Shown: piece after piece, positions 20,817-29,729 of the stretch
Layout of the letters: each line of letters starts with the position of its first letter
Numbering within the stretch: the first letter of the stretch is position 1
Source: Trichomonas vaginalis G3
Lineage: Eukaryota > Parabasalia > Trichomonadida > Trichomonadidae
Length of the DNA: 64,000 nucleotides
NCBI RefSeq assembly: GCF_026262505.1
Contig: NC_067207.1
Location: 1,248,252-1,312,251, forward strand
Reading direction: 5' to 3'
Made by a program: the position numbers and the translations under genes
The notes under the pieces: model-generated
What the model saw: only the letters and a program-made list of their open reading frames with translations
What the model was told of the DNA's origin: nothing
The model's database searches: none

Positions 20817-21008
20817 TCACAAGCGTTTTACATGAATTGTACGATGTATATTTGAAATCTTAAACAGCTTCGTAGCTTCTATTTCTTTGCTGAGGATATC
20901 AAAAGTTTTAACAATGCCGAAGGTTTCTTTATACTTCTTCTTGACGTCAGATAGAAGGAAATCGTCAGCAGTTGGATAGTTTTTGTTCAGAAATGCTAAC
21001 ATGTCCAT
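20817..21008 (-). CDS. Maverick part: small unknown protein in the cassette block
   Basis: About 63 residues with the look of a folded helical peptide ('LAFLNKNYPTADDFLLSDVKKKYKETFG'). It shows no motif I can name. It lies between two palindrome-bearing spacers in the same strand as its neighbours. Confidence 0.4.
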   Translation of the reverse strand: MDMLAFLNKNYPTADDFLLSDVKKKYKETFGIVKTFDILSKEIEATKLFKISNIHRTIHVKRL

Positions 21009-21157
21009 TTATTTTCTGCTGGTTTCTCGCTTCTTTCTTTAAGTCAGCATAGTCGTTTTCTCATACGTTCTATCTCTTTGACGGAGTAGTTATATCTCCT
21101 CATTGCTGCCTTACATTTAGAACATCGCGGCATCGTTTTTGCGTTATATCTGAAACC

Positions 21158-21697
21158 TTACCTGCTAAAACAAACTAAGGCGTCAATGGTTTTCTTTAAC
21201 TCAAAAGTTGCTGGTTTTATCTGTTCATTCCATACCTTACCTCTTCTATCTTTATCTCTTATTTCCCAAACACATTTTGCAACTAATGAAACAAAGTTGT
21301 CGTATGTCTTTAACTCCTCCGATTTATATATGTCAGAGATGTTCTTATATACCATGTTGCAATCTTTGTCCATAACTTTATGGTTGCAATGAAAACCAAG
21401 GAATTCATAGTTTACCTTTCGTATGAACTTCTTTATTTCTACCGAGTCAGTTGGTTTCACTTCTATTTCGTCAAATTCGGGAATAGTGAGTTTTTGTCGT
21501 TGGATTTCAGGTAGTTTAGGCAAATGGTCAATAATGTCCTGCATTTCATAAAGATACTGTTCATTTGTTTCATCTTTCGCACTACAGTCTAAATTACTTG
21601 TTAAAAGTTCTTGCTTTATCTTCTGGATTTCTGTTTCAAAAGTATATGAAGAAGGAATGAAGCTTTTCATTTCTACTAACATAGATGTTGAAATCAT
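21158..21697 (-). CDS. Maverick part: unknown cassette-block protein
   Basis: There are 179 residues from the ATG at 21697. It shares the same 5' leader as the KilA-N and T5orf172 genes but has no KilA-N core I can see. It contains a mid segment with 'FLGFHCNHKVMDKDCNMVYKN' and ends in basic and aromatic residues. It may be an effector or regulator specific to the element. The leader shared with its neighbours suggests common expression. Confidence 0.5.
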   Translation of the reverse strand: MISTSMLVEMKSFIPSSYTFETEIQKIKQELLTSNLDCSAKDETNEQYLYEMQDIIDHLPKLPEIQRQKLTIPEFDEIEVKPTDSVEIKKFIRKVNYEFLGFHCNHKVMDKDCNMVYKNISDIYKSEELKTYDNFVSLVAKCVWEIRDKDRRGKVWNEQIKPATFELKKTIDALVCFSR

Positions 21698-22265
21698 ATC
21701 TGTCTTTACATACAAAATAAAAAAAATAAATAAAATAAAACTAACTTTATTTTTTTATTTCGGGAAAATTCATGAAAATTCAAGAGGGTAGAAATGAGGT
21801 TAGAAAACGTGTTAGATCTAACCTTCTACCCTAAATTATATTTTTGGGTCATTTACGCTCATTACGAAGAAGTCTTGACAAAACATTTACGAAGAAGTCT
21901 TGACAAAACATTTACGATGAAGAAGTCTTGACAAAACATTTACGAAGAAGTTTTGACAAAACATTTACGAAGAAGTTTTGACAAAACATGTACGTTCATG
22001 TTTGACAAAGCATGTACGATGAAATCATGAAAATTCAAGAGGGTAGAAAAGAGGGTAGAAAACAGGTTAGATCTAACCTCTTCACCTAAACATTATTTTT
22101 GGGTCATTTACGCTCATTACGAAGAAGTTTTGACAAAACATGTACGAAGAAGTCTTGACAAAACATTTACGCTCATTACGATGAAGAAGTCATGAAAATT
22201 CAAGAGGTTAGAAAACGTGTTAGAAAACGTGTTAGATCTAACCATCTACCTGACATTCTCGTCAA
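21698..22265. repeat. Cassette-block spacer with palindromes and short minisatellite
   Basis: Contains the shared leader, three copies of the palindrome core GTTAGATCTAAC (21811-21822, 22064-22079, 22231-22242) and two short runs of the 25-bp minisatellite (GAAGAAGTCTTGACAAAACA-type). It also has repeated 'TTTTTGGGTCATTTACGCTC'. The spacing and order repeat as a module. Confidence 0.75.
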
Positions 22266-22267
22266 AT

Positions 22268-22720
22268 ACAAAAAAATACAAAAAAATGACACTTTTTCAT
22301 TAGATAACTGTTATTTTTTGACGAAGTGAAGAGTAACACTTCGTCAAAAAAATCCCTGAAATCATATCTAACATACAAAAAAATACAAAAAAATGACACT
22401 TTTTCATTAGATAACTGTTATTTTTTGACGAAGTGAAGAGTAACACTTTCGTCAAAAAAATCCCTGAAATCATATCTAACATACAAAAAAATACAAAAAA
22501 ATGACACTTTTTCATTAGATAACTGTTATTTTTTGACGAAGTGAAGAGTAACACTTCGTCAAAAAAATCCCTGAAATCATATCTAACATACAAAAAAATA
22601 CAAAAAAATGACACTTTTTCATTAGATAACTGTTATTTTTTGACGAAGTGAAGAGTAACACTTCGTCAAAAAAATCCCTGAAATCATATCTAACATACAA
22701 AAAAATACAAAAAAATGACA
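22268..22720. repeat. Four tandem copies of a 106-108 bp hairpin unit
   Basis: Each unit holds a near-perfect hairpin, TTTTTTGACGAAGTG pairing with CACTTCGTCAAAAAA around a short AAGAGTAA-type loop. Next to it is the sequence CACTTTTTCATTAG, which resembles the trichomonad Inr. Copies are almost identical, with single-base length differences, so the array expanded recently. Open frames across it are just repeat translation. Confidence 0.85.
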
Positions 22721-22765
22721 CTAACTTTATTTTCTATCTTTCACAAAAGACCAAAAATAAACGCT

Positions 22766-23377
22766 TTACATGTATTTTTCAGCAACTTCGTCAAATAATT
22801 TTATAGCTTTATCTATCTCATCTACTTCAAACGTTTCTTTACCTTTTATGGGAGCACCATACATTTTCTCAAACTTTTCAAGTAGTTCTGTTTCTGCAGC
22901 TCTCATATCATTAGCAAACACAACCTTGACTCTATTGACTGTACTGTCATATCTTTGAGTTATATTATATGTCCTTCCTATCTTATATCTTTTTGTATTG
23001 AAGTCCTTCGGTTTCTGAACGATGTAAAGTAAGCCTTCACTGCAACGTTCCGTATCGAATGAACCATATGTTATGAAGTTATATCCAACAACTGGGTCTA
23101 ACCATAACAAAACTATTGGTATAAGACTTTTGTCGATGAGATATGCTCTTGTTCCATAAAATGCTACCGATATCATAAGCTCAGGATTTCTTGTCAAAAT
23201 TTTCTGAGTTGAAGCAATTCTAACCCAGTCCTTCGGTCTCTTTCCAGATGGAGATAAAATGTCTGACAAAGAATATTTGTTGTATTTCTTTGAGTATCTT
23301 ACGTTTAAATCACCTATTCTAACCAATTTGGTGTCATTGTCTATCTTTCTAACTGTTTCAAACTCAATGTTTGACAT
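22766..23377 (-). CDS. Maverick part: KilA-N-like plus T5orf172 (GIY-YIG type) protein
   Basis: There are 203 residues from the ATG at 23377. The N-terminal half resembles KilA-N ('DWVRIASTQKILTRNPELM..AYLIDKSLIPIVLLWLDPVVGYNF'). The C-terminal half has the T5orf172/MUG113 pattern: 'LLYIVQKPKDFNTKRYKIGRT', then 'TELLEKFEKMYG' and 'GKETFEV'. T5orf172 is a divergent GIY-YIG nuclease-like domain often fused to KilA-N/Bro modules in viruses and phages. It probably binds DNA and may nick it. It has the same leader as the two genes to its left. Confidence 0.75.
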   Translation of the reverse strand: MSNIEFETVRKIDNDTKLVRIGDLNVRYSKKYNKYSLSDILSPSGKRPKDWVRIASTQKILTRNPELMISVAFYGTRAYLIDKSLIPIVLLWLDPVVGYNFITYGSFDTERCSEGLLYIVQKPKDFNTKRYKIGRTYNITQRYDSTVNRVKVVFANDMRAAETELLEKFEKMYGAPIKGKETFEVDEIDKAIKLFDEVAEKYM

Positions 23378-24035
23378 TTTTGTTCTTACATACAAAATAA
23401 AAAAATAAATAAAAATAAAACTAACTTTATTTTTTCTGTCTTAAGGAAATTCATGAAAATTCAAGAGGGTAGAAAAGAGGGTAGAAAACAGGTTAGATCT
23501 AACCTCTTCACCTAAACATTATTTTTGGGTCATTTACGCTCATTACGATGAAGTTTCGACAAAACATTTACGTTCATGTTTGACAAAACATTTACGAAGA
23601 AGTCTTGACAAAACATTTACGAAGAAGTCTTGACAAAACATTTACGAAGAAGTCTTGACAAAACATTTACGAAGAAGTCTTGACAAAACATTTACGAAGA
23701 AGTCTTGACAAAACATGTACGAAGAAGTCTTGACAAAACATGTACGAAGAAGTCTTGACAAAGCATGTACGAAGAAGTCTTGACAAAACATTTACGAAGA
23801 AGTCTTGACAAAGCATGTACGAAGAAGTCTTGACAAAGCATGTACGAAGAAGTCTTGACAAAACATTTACGAAGAAGTCTTGACAAAGCATGTACGAAGA
23901 AGTTTTGACAAAACATGTACGAAGAAGTCTTGACAAAGCATGTACGAAGAAGTTTTGACAAAACATTTACGATGAAATCATGAAAATTCAAGAGGTTAGA
24001 AATGAGGTTAGAAAACAGGTTAGATCTAACCTTCT
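23378..24035. repeat. Cassette-block spacer with 25-bp minisatellite array
   Basis: The shared leader runs from 23378, a palindrome AGGTTAGATCTAACCT lies at 23490-23505, and the 25-bp minisatellite (ACGAAGAAGTCTTGACAAAA + CATTT/CATGT) then runs about 23545-23970 in some 16 copies. A second palindrome sits at 24017-24032. Units vary at a few fixed positions (TTT/TGT, AAAACA/AAAGCA), a normal minisatellite pattern. Confidence 0.85.
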
Positions 24036-24266
24036 ACCCTAAACATTATTTTTACTGAATTTAGCAACAAAATGAACGAGGTCAGGATGTATGTAAATAC
24101 ATTTGAATTCATTCGTAACACCCTTTGTAAGCTCATAAAATGCTTGTTTTGAGGTCGAGCCACTTTTGGCTCCACCGTATTCTTTCAACCAAAACTCAAG
24201 AATTTCCCGCATGAATTTTGTATAAAAAGCAACCGTCTGAATTCCGGCGGTTGCTATATTCTTCAC
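24036..24266 (-). pseudogene. Maverick part: KilA-N-like remnant
   Basis: A short frame ends with 'CIYIHPDLVHFVAKFSK', which matches the end of the KilA-N core ('YVHPDLIPHIASW' in typical members). It is shorter than a full domain protein and may be a decayed or partial cassette. A degenerate palindrome (about 24348-24359) lies just upstream, as for the other cassettes. Confidence 0.5.
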
Positions 24267-24381
24267 AAAACATTTACGTTTAGTTTACGAAGAAGTCATG
24301 AAAATTCAAGAGTTTTCTACGATGTTAGAAAAGTGGTTAGAAAACGTGTTAAATCTAACATGCTAACATAAACATTATTTT

Positions 24382-25241
24382 TCAATACTTTTTCAGCACT
24401 TTTCCGTAGTTATATATGAAAGACAATTCGAGATAAAAGTCATAGTACAATGGAATAATATGTTGCACACCATTTGTTGTGAACCAAACTTGAAAGTCAG
24501 AGAAACTGTTACTAGGTGGTTCGTAGAATTTAGAAGCAAAGTCATAAAAGTCCTTACCAATACATAGAAAACTATTGTTGCTTGAACTGAAACTTGCATG
24601 ACACATAACATTTTGAGGGTCAAACACGTTTCTATAAACTGTCAAATCTGCTGGTGGAAGTATAAATTGAAATGGACCATCTGGTGGTAATGGTTCGTTC
24701 TGGTTTAGTAACCGAAGAAATTGTGCCAAGAACGTTTGTCTACTTTCCAAAATAAAAACTCTGTATCTCTTGGAGGGTTAATTTCAATCTTTTGAAATGA
24801 AACGGTGGAGTTCATCTTGTCATATTCTAGTTTCAGATAGTATGTTCCATTTAGTAAAGAGTCGTATTTTTCTTGAAATTCCCAATAATATTTGTTCATT
24901 TGAGTTTGAAAGTCATTTAGAGTTTTCTCAAGACTTTCGTCTGAACGAACTGTAAAGATTCTCATTTCGTCAAATTTGTCTATTAGACCATCAGAACCTT
25001 TATACTGCCCATGAAAATATACTGCGAACATAAATGCGTTAGTTCTATTTGAAAACAAAACTCTTCTAAATCCTATTGCCTTTGCATCTGAAGGACTTTG
25101 AAGCCAACGAATTGGATAGTCAAACCTGTATACTCGGGATGAAATTTCTTCATCTGAAATAGTCCTACCAGCATTTGTAAAGATATAGTCTAACGGTTTT
25201 GTATCTGCTACTTTTGTTCTTTGTTTTTCAACCTGAAGCAT
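24382..25241 (-). pseudogene. Maverick part: structural-type protein, paralogue of 31154-32002
   Basis: The product pattern matches that of the gene at 31154-32002 along its whole length: both begin with 'VEK/IEK..TKPLD', then 'YRFDYP(I/L)RWL' and 'KAIGFRR'. Both end with 'PSxSxSDFQVWFTT..IIPLY' and 'FYLELSFIYNY'. No family is recognised. The duplication suggests two variants of a virion or attachment-related protein. This copy is interrupted. Confidence 0.55.
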
Positions 25242-25395
25242 TTAATATATGTAAAAATATATTGTTTTAAAATGGTATGCCATTTCATATTTCTCATCTA
25301 ACAAACAAGTTTCCTTCAACTTGAGGTTCACCAACAAACTCAGCGTACATTTCAAATAAAATTTAAAAAATGTCACTTTTTTGAAAAATAAATTT

Positions 25396-27548
25396 TTATT
25401 TCATGCAATGTTTTATTTCTGTGCCGTCTTCAAGTATACCCCAATACTTACGCTTGGAGAGGACATGAACTTCGGAAAATACCTTATCTAGCTTAAAACA
25501 GCCCATCTTTTCACCGACTAGACCCATTTCAATGAGTTTGTTATAGCCTTCTTCGTTCGTCATGAGTGCGTCAATGTTCTCATAGTAAACCACAACTTTC
25601 GATTTGACTTCGGAGAAGAATTTGTTGTAGTTGTCAAGAACTGCTTTTGCGAACTGAGGGTAAGACCAATGTTCGACAATAGGTTTTAATGTGGTTACTA
25701 AGCCACTTTGACCTTGAGTGAATTCGTACTTCAAAACAAAAGGAGAAAACCTTTCAACAAAGTTGTCGACCTTCTCATAATGTTTACTCTTCATCTCTTG
25801 AGGTTTCTTAATGGAATATCCCCATGTCGAATTCATAAGCAATTTGAGTGTCATTGCAAGTTTGGGGTTTGAAGCTTTCCTAATATCATACAGTTGTTGT
25901 ATGACTTTTCCAACTGTATAGTTCCTTCCCGGGAACTCACCATCTTCGTTTGGAATTCCAGTCGGAATATATTGGACAAACCTCATGTATGCAGCGTTAA
26001 GGTCGACATAGTATATCTTTTCATCTGAGTCGAACTTGTCGCAACCAATTGGTCCAGTTTGTGGAAATTCAAGTGAGTCTCTTATCTTCTGAGAAACTTC
26101 TCCTGTTATCTCATAAACATCGTCGAAGCAACCTGTTTCATATAAAACCTTCTGACCTAACTCAGATGCTCTCCAATACAATTTGACGTCAATTGGATGT
26201 CTCAATGGAAGTTTATTTATAGCATCTTGAAGTTCTTGCAACCTCATTGGAAGTTCTTCTGGTTCAGGTTGGTATCCGAACAATCCAACTCCTTGTGGAA
26301 CTGTGTACTTCTTTTGTACTAGAACTTTGTCTGGAACAACTTTTGGTCTTGCTAACAGTGAAAAGTTTGTTTCGTCTTTTGGTACAAAAGTTTCTGTCAG
26401 CTTGTCATCTGGAATTGGTTCCAACAACCTTTCTCGAAAAGAATGTTTACAGCTCTGACAATGTTGCACTTGCCTTTTCCGAACAATGGGTTTGTAAGAC
26501 TTTCGTTCAACATGAAGTGGTTGTGGACAATTACAATCTTCAACCATGGTAAATTGAACTCAACAACATAGTCGTCATGTGAAGAACCTTTAGCTGTAGG
26601 TATGTTGACTCGGATATTGACATTTGCCAACGGTGCAATTTTTGCCAATTGACCTCTGAGAATGTACCTTGTCTTCACACATGACTCAAGATACTTCATC
26701 TTCTCTTCTGTAACAAGACCAGAGTTCCTGAGACATGTAAGAATGCAAGGTTCGTTGACAATTGTTTCAATTGAATTGTAAATTCCATACCTTGTCAAGT
26801 CAATGTCAGACTTATTTATGAACGGGAAGTATCCTGCATGTTGTCTGACTGCTTGAGGGTTAGGTTGGTACCATTCGAACTTGACACTTGCAATTCCTTC
26901 AATTGCATTCAAAATGTCTGAGTCGGAGTCAACCATTTGTTCTCTCTTTGTAGTCTTGAAAGCGTCAAGAAGTTTTGCGGCTGTTTGTTCATTGCCATGT
27001 GCATAGTAAATGTGACCATCCAAATCTGTTATGGTCAATCTGAGATTGTGTCCTTTCTTATTTCCGTCTTGTATGGCAGCAAGTACACCCATGAAGCCTT
27101 CTTTGTTCTTTCCTTCGTCAAAGTTTACTGTAAAGGTTCGACCAGATGTAATTTGACTTCTAACTTCACGATACTTTTCATATGCATATCTTGTTCTTTC
27201 CATGGGAGCATGACCATCCTCTGCACTACCTTTTTTCCTTCTCAAAGGATGCAATTGTTCGTCATGTTTCCAGTAGAATCTGGCAAAGCCGTCGTGTCCT
27301 TCAACTTGAGGTTCACTAACATCGAAAGGCATGTCCATAAGACGTTCTTCTTCTAACCTCTCTAGTCTGTTTGGATAATTGGCACGTGCTGTTTCCAAAT
27401 CCATTTCGTAGCGAAGACCAGACAATTTGTCATAGACTTTTATGGGTCTTCCCTTCCTAAATTTAAACTTCTTCGAAACTCTCCAACCATATCTTTGTAA
27501 CTCTGCTTTTATTCTAGCAGACTTTCTATCCATTCTATATGGGGGCAT
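25396..27548 (-). pseudogene. Maverick part: protein-primed DNA polymerase B region
   Basis: The C-terminal half carries family B polymerase motifs in order: motif A 'YYVDLNAAYMR', motif B 'LKLLMNSTWGY' and motif C region 'VVVYYENIDALMT'. The N-terminal half is a basic region followed by exonuclease-like 'TITDLDGHIYYAHG'. A CxxC pair lies in the middle. This is the pPolB that defines Polintons and replicates the element from a protein primer. The start codon is within an A-rich, TIR-distant spacer. Interrupted in this copy. Confidence 0.85.
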
Positions 27549-27579
27549 TTTTATAAAAATAAAAAAATATTTTTTTTCT

Positions 27580-28170
27580 TTACTTTACATAACCGCCTGC
27601 TGCCATAAGTCTTTGACGCCAACCCATACCAGCTAATGAAGGTTGACTTGGTTTAGTTTCCAAACTAAACTTTGGTTTTGGTTTATCTTCAGTTTTTGGT
27701 TTTTCTTCTTCTATCGGTTTTTCGTCACTTTTCGGTTCCTCTGACTTTACCTCACTGCAGGAACAGTTGTGTCGTCAACATCTTCATAAATATCATATGC
27801 CATTTGTTTTTGTTTTCCTTTCAACTTTTTGTGTTTGTTGTAAAGTTTAGAATATTTCGACTCTAAGTCAATGAGATGTTCTATAATGAACTGTTGGTCA
27901 GTGAAGTAAACTTTTCCATCTGTTGTCTCGAAAGCTCCTTCAGACTTCAATATTTTATTTGTGAGAGTCTGTTTCTTTTTTGAGATACTAGCCGTTCCAT
28001 TTTTATGAAAAGTGACTTTGTAGTTAGGGTTTGTATTTCCAGACCTGGCACTTTCTATTATTGAATTTTTCTCTTCATCTGTAAGTTCTTTGACGGTTTT
28101 GACAATGGTTCTGAACTTTTTGTTTGTGGTGTCAAATCTACCGTTTCAACTTCTTCGGTCATTTCATCTC
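27580..28170 (-). pseudogene. Maverick part: unknown lysine/glutamate-rich protein region
   Basis: The region encodes a charged N-terminal domain ('KFRTIVKTVKELTDEE', 'SEGAFETTDGKVYF') and a C-terminal end with 'GMGWRQRLMAAGGYV', reminiscent of small glycine-rich virion peptides. Family unknown. The start is preceded by TTTCATCTCAGT, shared with the next small gene upstream. Interrupted. Confidence 0.4.
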
Positions 28171-28181
28171 AGTAAAAAATT

Positions 28182-28334
28182 TTAGTTTGGTTTGTTTTCA
28201 ACTGGTTGTTGTTGTTTTTTAAGTCGGTCTAAAACTTCCTGAGGTATAGGAAGAACTTGACAAACACGTGGTGTAACTGCTGGAAGTCGACAAATCCATC
28301 TTGAACCCATTTGTCTCAATGCTGTATTGTTCAT
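28182..28334 (-). CDS. Maverick part: 50-residue small protein
   Basis: A complete ATG-to-TAA frame of 50 residues, with two cysteines and 'GSRWICRLPAVTPRVCQ'. The C-terminus is QQQPVENKPN. It is preceded by the motif TTTACTGAGATGAA seen before the neighbouring gene too. Function unknown; it is well packed between two genes of the same strand. Confidence 0.5.
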   Translation of the reverse strand: MNNTALRQMGSRWICRLPAVTPRVCQVLPIPQEVLDRLKKQQQPVENKPN

Positions 28335-28353
28335 TTCATCTCAGTAAAAAACT

Positions 28354-28755
28354 TTACATTCCCCACGTTTGAGGCGGTTGAGGTTGGTTATTGTTTACCC
28401 ACTGTTGTGCATGGTTATATCCTCTGTTAAAGAATCTTTCACCTTGGTCCATATAGTGTCCTGCTTGGTTATAGTAGTCATTTGCTTTGTTATAATAGTT
28501 TCCTGCTTGTCTTCCTACATTGTCCATCCATCCTTGAACTTTTCCTCTTGTTTCAGGATTTGGAATAAGATTTGTTGCATCTCGTGCTACATCCCAACCT
28601 TTCTGTACAGTTTGTATAATAGGTTGTGCTTTCTCTTTAAGTATACCTAATGTACTCAAAATCTTCCTTCCAACCCAAATACACCTCTAGGCTATTGTTC
28701 CCACTGCGGGCAAAAATCTAGATGCGACTCCTGCTAATGCGCCAAATAAACCCAT
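28354..28755 (-). pseudogene. Maverick part: minor virion-type protein region
   Basis: The 5' end encodes MGLFGALAGVASRF, an amphipathic start like that of adenovirus pVI-type minor proteins and of the neighbour at 31955-32248. The distal part has tyrosine/asparagine/glutamine repeats ('NYYNKANDYYNQAGHYMDQG'). A membrane-active or internal capsid role is plausible, by analogy only. Interrupted. Confidence 0.4.
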
Positions 28756-28771
28756 TTCTTATGGGTTAAAA

Positions 28772-29729
28772 ATGACGAATCCAAACAAGGACCCCTATGT
28801 TTCTAAGGCAACAAAAAAAGCACTCAGGATAAAAATCTTTAGTTCAACACCAAATGCTTGGTTTATGGATATCTTGGAAAACATTCCGAGGTATAGAGAA
28901 GATGGACCACCATACTGGCTAATATTTGTCGGTCAAAACACAAGATACTGTGAAGCCATACCATTACAGTCCAAAAATATTTTAGATATCTTAGCAGCTT
29001 TGACAATATTCGTTGACAAATACCATCCAACAAAACTGACATCTGACTGTGAAAGTTCTTTCAAATCAGATGATATTAAAAACTATCTGCGTTCAAAAAA
29101 TGTAAACCAATATTTCATTGTCGACCAAAACCATTCTGCTCTTGGTGTCATTGACGGTTGTATAAAAATGTTAAGAGACTTAAACCAACCACAAGGTGGT
29201 GAAGCAAATGAAATGTCATATGACGACAAATATAGACACTTCTCCAGGCAAAGATGAGACAAGTTTTAAATATTTACAATAGCCGTAAACAAAAAGGTTT
29301 GGGAAACCACTCCCCGAAGAAATGAAAAACAACCCTGACTTAGAGAAAGACTATATATTTAATAATTTAGTCAAAAGAGACAAACAAGAAAGAATGCCGG
29401 GCTTCAAACTTCAGAAAGGTGACAAAGTAAAAATAGAAATACCTAAACGCGACCCATATGAAAATACTATTGACTATGACAACAATGGGAACTCGACAGG
29501 TACTCACATTCGTGTTCGTAAAAATAGAAGAAAGTATACAAGAGAATATTATGAAGTTTTAGGCAAACATGGCAAAATGTACACACTGCAAGCAGAAGAT
29601 AAAACTACTATTGTCAGACCTCGTTTCAAACTTGTCAAAGTTCAAGGTGGTATACTTTCAAAGACAGTTCCTAACAAATATAAGACAACTCCTGACGAAT
29701 ATGCTAAAGAAGTTGAAAATGACGACTAA
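28772..29729 (+). pseudogene. Maverick part: retroviral-type (c-integrase) integrase region
   Basis: The catalytic core pattern is visible: D in 'WFMDILENIP', D in 'LTSDCESSF' and the third acidic region around 'HSALGVIDGCIKMLRDL'. The C-terminal part is a small basic barrel-like domain ('FKLQKGDKVKIEIP..YYEVLGKHGKMYTLQ') as in Maverick integrases. It inserts the element and makes the 5-6 bp target duplication. Interrupted in this copy. Confidence 0.85.

Noticed and set aside
22300-22721. Minus-strand frames of about 70-104 codons repeating FCIFLYVRYDFRD
   Set aside because: These simply translate the 107-bp tandem hairpin repeat.
23545-23970. CRISPR-like array of regularly spaced repeats
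   Set aside because: The 25-bp units are contiguous with no unique spacers, in a eukaryotic Maverick; it is a minisatellite.
23667-23991. Minus-strand frames made of the units LLRTCFVKTSS
   Set aside because: Translation of the 25-bp minisatellite, not genes.
28772-29729. LTR retroelement suggested by the retroviral-type integrase
   Set aside because: No LTRs, reverse transcriptase or gag; inverted ends, PolB and capsid genes show a Maverick, which normally carries such an integrase.
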